A stretch of 64,000 nucleotides of DNA from Cryptomeria japonica. Its lineage: Eukaryota; Streptophyta; Pinopsida; Cupressales; Cupressaceae. Both the position numbers and the translations under genes were made by a program. Where the stretch lies: NCBI RefSeq assembly GCF_030272615.1, contig NC_081413.1, positions 552,015,136-552,079,135 on the forward strand, in the 5' to 3' direction. The number at the start of each line of letters is the position of its first letter. Position 1 is the stretch's first letter. The notes below the pieces were generated by a model. It was not told the origin of the DNA, did no database searches, and saw only the letters and a list, made by a program, of their open reading frames with translations. This document shows, in pieces, positions 57,730-64,000 of the stretch.

Positions 57730-57749
57730 CTATTCTGGCTCCAAAATAG
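57730..57749 (+). repeat. dyad motif M, forward copy with perfect CArG box
   Basis: CTATTCTGGCTCCAAAATAG, 19 of 20. With the next base it contains CCAAAATAGG, which fits the MADS-protein CArG box CC(A/T)6GG. Binding is inference. Confidence 0.85.
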
Positions 57750-57953
57750 GCAAATATACGACATAGGCTGAAGCTATTCTGGTTACATATAGAGGCAAAC
57801 AAGAAACACAAACAAACAATGCAAACCCTGATGATTTTAATAAAAATCCAAACCGAAACAGGAAAAATACGAGTTATAGAGGCAGATTTCAGCATACCCC
57901 AAGCCACGGCACAACACAAAAAACTACAGTACCATAAATCCCCTTTCAACAAT

Positions 57954-57965
57954 GAGCCAGAATAG
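57954..57965 (-). repeat. dyad motif M, reverse half copy
   Basis: GAGCCAGAATAG followed by ACGC. Only the right half of the dyad is kept. Confidence 0.6.
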
Positions 57966-58356
57966 ACGCAGGCTGCTTCAACAAGGAGCCCTTCAACAAT
58001 AATGTTTTCGTTCGCGCATTAGTCTTACTTTTTCCACGTTAGGCAAATTAAAAAGGCACCATGTTTGCTATCATCAAACAAACAAAAAATCAACTCCTAA
58101 ACAAAAGCAGGTCACACACAGTCAAGGAATGGTTGCATCAACCAGTCAACAACCTGATTTTGAGGAGTCTGTTTGCATCAAAAGGCAAACCATAACATGT
58201 AAACAGGGTCAAGACTACGTAAAAGCAGCTCACTTTGAAACAAAACATTTTACCTCACTTTCTCTTTCATGTAGCTATTAGGTGCCTGCCACTTGTATTT
58301 GCTTATATATTTATTCTCGGACAAGTATGTTGATGCATGTCATTGGTACGATATGT

Positions 58357-58376
58357 CCTTTTTGGAGCTAGAATAG
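58357..58376 (-). repeat. dyad motif M, reverse copy
   Basis: CCTTTTTGGAGCTAGAATAG, 16 of 20 identical to the reverse-type motif, followed by ACAC. Confidence 0.75.
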
Positions 58377-58416
58377 ACACATCTCATGTATGTCGACTCA
58401 TGTTGTTGTTACAATC

Positions 58417-58436
58417 TCATTTTGAGGCGAGAATAG
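58417..58436 (-). repeat. dyad motif M, reverse degenerate copy
   Basis: TCATTTTGAGGCGAGAATAG, 14 of 20, followed by ACAT. Confidence 0.55.
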
Positions 58437-58541
58437 ACATGTCTGACACAAGTTGGAAGCACCTAATCACACTCAAGAAGTGCAGAATAAACATATATGC
58501 AAATATATGTGGGAGGCTATGTGTATTGTGGGTTGATAGCG

Positions 58542-58785
58542 GACGTATCGTACCGACGACATGCATCAACATACATTTCTGAGACATGCATACCATGCCA
58601 ACTTCTCGTGGCGCTCCGACCCATGGTATGTGATGTGGAGTTGTTGTTGAGTTCTTGGCTCAGTCCTCGACGGCCACGCAAAATTATGTGGATATGCCAG
58701 AGGATGGCTGCGACATGCTTCATGGTTACCGCCAGTTTATTTTGCATAGCACGCACATTAAAAGATTCCGAATGAAGGAATCGCA
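58542..58785 (-). repeat. inverted repeat, right arm
   Basis: Reverse-complement partner of 55,905-56,113. Landmarks on the plus strand: GTACCGACGACATGCATCAA (58,550), GCCAGAGGATGG (58,695) and GCACATTAAAAGATTC (58,753). A third copy of the GATGCATGTC-block lies in forward orientation at 58,325-58,353. Confidence 0.6.
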
Positions 58786-58894
58786 TTTAGAGGGCATCTT
58801 GGCAGGAAGAAGAGGCTGCAGGCTACAAAATTTGGTTCTTTAATAAGAGAAAAGACTAGCACGAAACTCAAGTTACTCTCACAGTGAGACGCCT

Positions 58895-58916
58895 CTATTG
58901 TGGCTGCAAAAAATAG
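58895..58916 (+). repeat. dyad motif M, forward copy
   Basis: CTATTGTGGCTG then CAAAAAATAG, with two extra A in the right arm. Confidence 0.65.
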
Positions 58917-59021
58917 TATGGGGGGACTAACACCCCATGTTTGTGGCAGGTATTTAATCGTAGGTTTTGCATTTGATGGCTACTTTTGTCTAACACAATG
59001 TTGTTAGTCTATACGATTTGT

Positions 59022-59041
59022 CTATTTTGGAGCCAGAATAA
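59022..59041 (-). repeat. dyad motif M, reverse copy
   Basis: CTATTTTGGAGCCAGAATAA, 18 of 20, followed by ACAC. A GTTAGTC word lies 14 bases upstream (59,002-59,008). Confidence 0.85.
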
Positions 59042-59248
59042 ACACAACTTCTCGGACCATTGTTCATGTACGAGTTGTGATTTGATGCAGCTAACAGCGG
59101 TAAAGCCAAAGGCTAACACACAATGCAATTTACAATAGGAGATGGAGTTAGTCAATAACAAGGCTCAAGAATAGACAAATGGTACTACGTGTTAGTGACA
59201 TGTTATCCAATTGCAGCCGTTGAATGTAAAATATAGTCTAAAACGTGT

Positions 59249-59268
59249 GACTAAGATGCGTGTTAGTC
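59249..59268. repeat. dyad motif D, second copy
   Basis: GACTAAGATGCGTGTTAGTC, 17 of 20 identical to the copy at 54,961. Confidence 0.75.
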
Positions 59269-59695
59269 AGACCATAGCCTTGATTTCGAGTCGGAATAGA
59301 GGTGTCTGTCCTTGAGCACATAACAACAGTATGAAAATAGGTGGCTGATATAAACAACTCTGGCACAACTCTGGCACTATAGCAAATGGATAGATATAAT
59401 TTAGGTGATATAAATTACTTAGTGGTAGTTTATATTGAATGTTAAACTGCATTTTCATATATAAACATGTAGGTTCCTTTGATGTCTTTTGAAATGAATG
59501 TACTTCCCAATGTAGACTACCAATAACATTAGTTATCCATGCAGGGTGTCGATTTTCAAGGACTATTGAGTAGTCCCCCAACAAATGTCTAGACGTTCCC
59601 AGGTTGTTGCTCTCTCCCTTGTTTAATATTACTTGCATTGTAATGTCCCCTTATTAATAATCTTTTGGCTTGTGCAACTTTTTGAAAGGTGCTTG

Positions 59696-59696
<1 letters not shown>

Positions 59697-59726
<30 letters not shown>
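59697..59726 (+). repeat. (TA)n microsatellite
   Basis: About 15 uninterrupted TA units. Confidence 0.9.
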
Positions 59727-59731
<5 letters not shown>

Positions 59732-60489
59732 TTGTATATAATTTTTTTATGCGATACAAATGTATGTATAAATTTCAGTTCTTGATCATGTAATATTAAT
59801 GTCCTTAATTTTACTGAATTTGATAATAATGAAAATGAACAATGCAATTGGTTGATGCCTTATATTATATGCTATAGATGCACCATATTAGACAATAAGA
59901 TATAATTTTCCAACATGAATGCAATACGATTGTTATTTATGGATCTTCAAGTCATGAAACCAATGTTGAATATATGAACCAGAAATGTTGATTCTTGCAA
60001 ACTATGTGTTATAAATTTGTATATATTCTGTTGATTTGCATGAGAGTGTTAATGTCCATCCCAGTGTATTTGTATTTCTAGATTATTGATGTTTGTGATG
60101 TTTGAGAAGTACATGTGCTTGATGATCCAACTCTAATTTGAAATGTTATTTGGGGATCTGTTTGAGATGTCTCGGGTTGGCATGACAAACTCCTCATGTG
60201 TCTATCCTTCACAGTGTTTTTTTCTTTTTTCTTTTCCTAACTTAAGACTATGTTTTTAATAAATAATAATATTCCCATGTCAACAAAGAGATGGAAGATT
60301 TAGAATAGACACTCGTTTCAAAAGACTTGTGTCTTTTGAATGATGAATTGGAGATCTCCATACCCATTAATTATCGTCAAAGACTTTGTTAATGATAATG
60401 AATCCTTGTGTATTCTCTGACATAGATTGACCATCTTGATTGCTGCACACTCATTTTACACCATCAATTTTGCAATTAGTGATTGTGAT
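59727..60489. other. no recognisable gene
   Basis: A moderately AT-rich stretch without clear frame or repeat. It ends at the left target-site duplication of element C. Confidence 0.55.
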
Positions 60490-60494
60490 TGACT

Positions 60495-61280
60495 TGTTAG
60501 GATTCCCAAAGATACTGAGAGGGGGGGTGAATCAGTATCTAACCAGTATGTAAATTTACTTAACTTAAAACATGAAAAGCATATTAAAATTGTGTACCGG
60601 TAAACCAGAAATAATGCAGTAAACAAGAATAACAACAATCACATGAGAAGCACACCATAACACAGTATTTTAATGAGGAAACCTGGTGTGGGAAAAACCT
60701 CGCTGGGATTTGTGACCCACAATATTCACTTACTGGCCAATAAGGGAATATTACTCTTACAATAAGGGCCTGCACATGAAGGAAGGCCAAGTGCCTAGAG
60801 CTTACTACTCAATTACAAAAGAAGTCACACTGACTTACAAAAATGGATTATATTAATCCAATGTCTTGTACTGCTTCAGATTAGCATCTGCTATGCTAGA
60901 TCCAGTACCAGTTTAAGCTCTACTACATACATAAACCCTTAACCTACAATTCGCATATTAGGTCTGCATAATTTCGCCTATCCCTTTATTACAAAATGTT
61001 CTACAATGATCTCATACATATATGAGTCATATTACAACTTGCCATGTCGGCTTACAATGATTTTATAATTAATTACAAAATACATTATAAACAAAATTCT
61101 TGTCGGCCAGGATGTCGGTATGCTTCCTTTCACTGTCAATGTTTTGTGTGTCAGTGTAGAGTTTGTCGTTGTCGATGCTAGTATATTTGTCTTGTCGGTA
61201 TCATATGATTGCAAGGTTGCCATCAATGACAAAACCTTCAATCACCTACAATTTCTCATTGGAGTGTGCATTTGCCAAGA
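60495..61280 (-). repeat. element C 3' LTR
   Basis: On the plus strand it runs from TGTTAGGATTCCC to TTTGCCAAGA. The right end shows CCAAGA where the other LTR has CCAACA. Confidence 0.8.
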
Positions 61281-61784
61281 ATTTCCCCCTTTGGCATTGA
61301 TGGCAACACTCATGAGAAAAACCAAAAGTGTCCAAAATGATATCCAAAAATAGTCTACCAAAATTGTCTTACCAAAACTATATGCTCCCCCTGAGCAGAT
61401 GATATCCTTTCTAAACTGACCATTTTTCTCATTCCACTACTCCCCCTTTGACATCAATGACAAAGGTTGTCATTCACTGTCAGTGGAGTCCTACCTGGAT
61501 TCTTGTAACCAATGGGTTACAATCTGAAAGATATCTGTCAAAACTAAATTTATGCCATTGTTGAATGTTTTGCAGTCTTTTATGGCCTCTTGTGTTCTCT
61601 GCACTATACCGGTGAGTATGTGCATTTTCTCTTTCGGTGTCTTCAGTCTGGGAACCAGAGCCTCAGATATTTCTTTTCTTAAGGAAATAAGATACTCTAG
61701 TCTTGGACTAAGTTTGCATTTTAAGTCCTTTGCCTTGTCCTTTATTACTGGTTTGTCATTTTCCAGTTTCCTGATTTTCTCTTC

Positions 61785-62111
61785 CTACTCTGCAATTTTC
61801 TTCTCTAACTCCAAAAATGAATTTGATGCTCCAATCAGATTATCAACAATATTGTTTATCTTTTCTTGTATTTTGCTGATCTCCTTGTCAAGATCCTCTG
61901 TTAAGACATTTGTTTTGCAAGTATCCCTGTACAGTTTCTTGAAGTCAAAGATTATTTCTCCAAGTTCCGGTAAAAGGGTGTCCATTTCTTCCTTATTCTT
62001 CTTAACAATATCCTCAAAGAATTTCTCTTTTTCTTTTACCATTCTCTCTTTAAATGTATCCTCATTCATTTGATCAATAGTTACTAGGTTGTCGGTGATA
62101 AACTTAGACAA
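61785..62111 (-). pseudogene. element C internal coiled-coil frame
   Basis: An open stretch of 108 codons on the minus strand, rich in Lys, Glu and Ile (NEDTFKERMVKEKEKFFEDI; LDKEISKIQEKINNIVDNLI), with heptad-like spacing that suggests a coiled coil. It lies between the deleted 5' LTR and the 3' purine tract, where SIRE-type elements often carry an extra frame after pol. The product is unknown. The opposite strand is also open (61,552-62,073) but low in complexity, and I take it as a shadow. Confidence 0.5.
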
Positions 62112-62214
62112 TGTGTCTAGCTAACCTAAAGAATCTTTATTCTCAACACTGCACTTTGGTGCTATCAATTTAAGAATTGGTATGGTATCATCAATAGCCT
62201 TATAGGCTTGTGCA

Positions 62215-62365
62215 TTGCATTCGGTATTCTTTGTGCTAGTTTAGAGTTTGTCATTGCCGGTGCCGGTATATTTGTCTTGCCGGTATCATATGATTGCAAG
62301 GTTGCAATCAATGACAAAACCTTCAATCACCTAAAATTTCTCATTGGAGTGTGCATTTTCCAACA
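62215..62365 (-). repeat. element C 5' LTR remnant
   Basis: About 150 bp equivalent to the outer end of the 3' LTR, ending (plus strand) CATTTTCCAACA before the TGACT duplication. Confidence 0.8.
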
Positions 62366-62370
62366 TGACT

Positions 62371-62779
62371 AACCTGTTGGTAATATGCTGTAGGAAAGGT
62401 CCGTTTTGGAGCCAAAATAGACACAGCCGATTTGTTAAGCGTGTTTTGCATCTTTCTTTATCAATCCTTAACAAAGTCTAGTTTTTATGTTGTATTTTGG
62501 ATGGGGAGAACACAGGAACCCTTTTTAACAGCGTTGGTGATGGATCATAGTCATTATTTCATTGCAATTGCAATGAAATATGTTCTAGAGCGGATTGTCA
62601 TGGATAGTTTATGGCTAAACCATTAGCTAGGTTGTACATAACACAACGACATGCTGACTTTGTATTGCAATGTGGGAATAACCGGTCATGTGTTGGCTGT
62701 GTCATTTGTGGTGAATGTGTGGTGTTATTGATATTGTGAAGAATATGAATTGCATTTTTTTATGTTTCAATTCAATCAT
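62371..62779. other. no recognisable gene
   Basis: It contains one dyad copy (62,401) and a short frame VVFWMGRTQEPFLTALVMDH (about 62,480-62,540) without a known motif. The composition is like the region left of element C. Confidence 0.5.
62401..62420 (-). repeat. dyad motif M, reverse copy beyond element C
   Basis: CCGTTTTGGAGCCAAAATAG, 18 of 20, followed by ACAC. It lies 30 bases to the right of the TSD of element C, so the motif-bearing region continued across that insertion site. Confidence 0.85.
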
Positions 62780-63824
62780 GTCAATTGCGTTGCAAAAAAG
62801 GTTGAGGGAAACTACTAATCTTGATTATGGGTTACTGGATCTAAAGGCAGATGATCTCCTGAGAGTTGGCCGTGTTCGCTTTCCAGTGACACGTGACATC
62901 GGTCTACTTGTAAGCTAAGTAGTTTTAATAGATTATGTAACATGTAGTATTTCTTGGTGTTGTCACTGTTTAATGCTTGTGATTGGAGAACCAATTTGTA
63001 TACCCAGGAGAGAGTTGGGCTTTCATATGTGAGACCAGTTCGACATTCATATGTGAAAGATTCAGGAGTTGGGATTTCACATCTGGGAGTAGTTGAGGAT
63101 TCAAATCCGAAAGAGTCAGGAGTTGGGCTTTCAGATGTGCGACCAGTTGGAGATTCAAATCTGAAAGATTCAGGAGCTGGGCATTCGCATCCAGGACTAG
63201 TTGAGGATTCAAATCTAAAAGAGTCAGGAGTTGGGCTTTCAGATGCATGACAAGTTGGGGATTCAAATCTGAAAGATTCAGGAGTTGGAATTTCACATCC
63301 ACGACTAGTTGAGGATTCAAATCTGAAAGAGTTAGGAGTTGGGCTTTTAGATGCGGGACTAGTCGGGGATCCAAATCCGAAAGAGTCATGAGATGGGCCT
63401 TTAGGTCAAGGACTAGTTGGGGATTCAAATCTAAATGAGTCACGAGTCGGGTCTCCAATTTTGAACCCATTGTCAAGTTGGCTTCTCAGTGACTGCACAA
63501 CCACACTGGTAATTATTTATTATTTCATTATATTTTTTTTCCATCATTGAATGGCATGGTTGCTGGAAGTTGGGATTTATAAGTGGAAATGTAGATATAT
63601 ACACGGGCATAAAATGGATCGATGATGTGTGCTATTTTATTGAACAACATTATGATAGTGGTTGTGCTGGTGAGGAAGATGAGGACACTGGAAATGTAGA
63701 TGAGGGCGATTATACTGATGCTCCAGGCGGTGAGAGTGAAAAAGGGGATGTTCACAATGATCACGAGGTGAGCATAGAGCAAGAGGGTGAACGGCAACGT
63801 GATTCTATCAGTGCTCACAAATAG
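62780..63824 (+). CDS. possible three-exon gene or gene fragment with 18-residue repeats
   Basis: Exon-like part 1 reads LRETTNLDYGLLDLKADDLL then RVGRVRFPVTRDIGL (about 62,804-62,909) and meets a donor-like TT/GTAAGC. An acceptor TTTGTATACCCAG precedes part 2 (63,006-63,508), which encodes an 18-residue repeat (SGVGLSDVRPVGDSNLKE and variants) and ends at a donor-like CTG/GTAATT. Part 3 (about 63,570-63,824) is acidic: GNVDIYTGIKWIDDVCYFIE, then GEEDEDTGNVDEGDYTD, stop TAG 63,822. Part 2 has two in-frame TGA (63,248 and 63,389), at least one explainable as CGA to TGA. The introns are inferred from consensus only. Family unknown; it may be a pseudogene. Confidence 0.3.
63006..63470 (+). repeat. 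54-bp minisatellite, about 8 units
   Basis: Consensus unit: TCAGGAGTTGGGCTTTCAGA, TGYGGGACTAGTTGRGGATT, CAAATCTGAAAGAG. The unit length is a multiple of three, so the reading frame is kept. The minus strand is open across all units (168 codons, 63,476-62,970; HLKAQLLTLSDLNPQLV repeats). Confidence 0.88.
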
Positions 63825-64000
63825 GAACAAGGAGGAGGTGTGAGTAACAAGGAGGTCCACTATTAATCATTATATGTTGGATTATCTTTATAATGCTTAA
63901 TTAGTGCAAAATTGAATGAGACTCTTTGTCTCTGTTGGCTGTGCGGAGCAACAGGCCGATCACAAAAGAGAACATATTAATGGCAGGTTGCACTACTTTT

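Larger units (their letters stand above)
54821..59700. other. CpG-retaining accessory region with dispersed dyads and inverted repeats
   Basis: This region differs from the rest of the window: CpG dinucleotides are common (GACCGACGCACTT, GCGACGTTCC, GGCGGCGATGAC), microsatellites are frequent, and short motifs recur in both orientations. Frames are short; a coding-like piece MPLYDAKGIPFKYDKSM then FLGPIDEMEEFAAAMTWMM lies at about 56,397-56,520 (+), without a recognised domain. It could be the body or subterminal region of a DNA transposon whose ends I cannot fix, or host non-coding DNA. Confidence 0.45.
60490..62370 (-). mobile_element. deleted SIRE-like copia element (C) with TSD TGACT
   Basis: TGACT occurs at 60,490-60,494 and 62,366-62,370. 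On the minus strand the element starts TGTTGGAAAATGC (62,365) with only about 150 bp of the 5' LTR, then a 0.9-kb internal piece, a purine tract (AGGGGGAAAT, about 61,281-61,290) and a complete 3' LTR of 786 bp ending at CCTAACA (60,495). The two LTR parts align at 61,131-61,280 and 62,215-62,365. Almost all of the 5' LTR, gag and pol have been deleted. The LTR end pattern (C-run, CTCTCAG, TAACA) links it to Copia1. Confidence 0.85.

Noticed and set aside
61552-62073. Ser/Phe-rich plus-strand frame of 173 codons
   Set aside because: It is complementary to the coiled-coil frame of element C and has no own motif.
63006-63470. CRISPR-like array
   Set aside because: Units are directly adjacent without unique spacers, and the host is a plant; it is a minisatellite.

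Overview
The window reads as repeat-dominated nuclear DNA of a land plant, probably a gymnosperm or another very large plant genome. That placement is an inference from the content: SIRE-like and other Ty1/copia elements, a Ty3/gypsy element, L1 LINEs of the plant type (two of the three with an RNase H domain at the end of ORF2), a tRNA-derived SINE, a plant PLS-type PPR pseudogene, AT-rich DNA between them and heavy nonsense decay. I see no intact host gene, no rRNA, no free tRNA gene and no CRISPR array. Almost every long reading frame belongs to a decayed transposable element.

Layout. 0.3-4.9 kb: 5'-incomplete SIRE-like copia element (+) with its 3' LTR. 6.4-13.1 kb: gypsy LTR, long leader and gag (+), closed on the right by a second copy of the LTR in INVERTED orientation; directly beyond it lies a PPR pseudogene. 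14.46 kb: 70-bp tandem duplication. 15.57-23.08 kb: L1 LINE 'LINE1' (+). 27.9-50.8 kb: a nest that can be resolved from target-site duplications (TSDs). An old L1 on the minus strand ('LINE3') is split by a younger L1 on the plus strand ('LINE2', 30,038-36,941, TSD of 16 bp) and by a long LTR-type insertion ('B', 37,970-47,716, TSD TTTTC). B is itself split by a nearly complete copia element on the minus strand ('Copia2', 39,543-45,556, TSD GAAAT). 51.77 kb: a 122-bp LINE 3' stub. 53.43-53.72 kb: a SINE with a 20-bp TSD whose 3' tail matches the tail of LINE1.

54.8-64 kb differs in character. It keeps many CpGs, carries microsatellites, and holds a dispersed dyad (CTATTTTGGCTCCAAAATAG and relatives, both orientations, about 13 sites), a second dyad (GACTAAC...GTTAGTC), an inverted repeat (about 55.9 versus 58.7 kb) and a 54-bp minisatellite that is open in frame on both strands and bounded by plausible splice sites. 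A deleted SIRE-like element ('C', 60,495-62,365, TSD TGACT) has inserted into this region. It is the best candidate for something not yet described: either the remains of a DNA transposon with subterminal repeats, or a host locus with a repeated regulatory dyad.

The other notable observation is that LINE2, bounded by exact TSDs, carries a third long reading frame (ORF3, about 630 codons) after its ORF2. Its reading frames are broken mainly by TAG codons at positions that look like glutamine, as expected if CAG sites methylated in CHG context decayed to TAG. All similarity statements here are from reading the sequence by eye; no database search was run.
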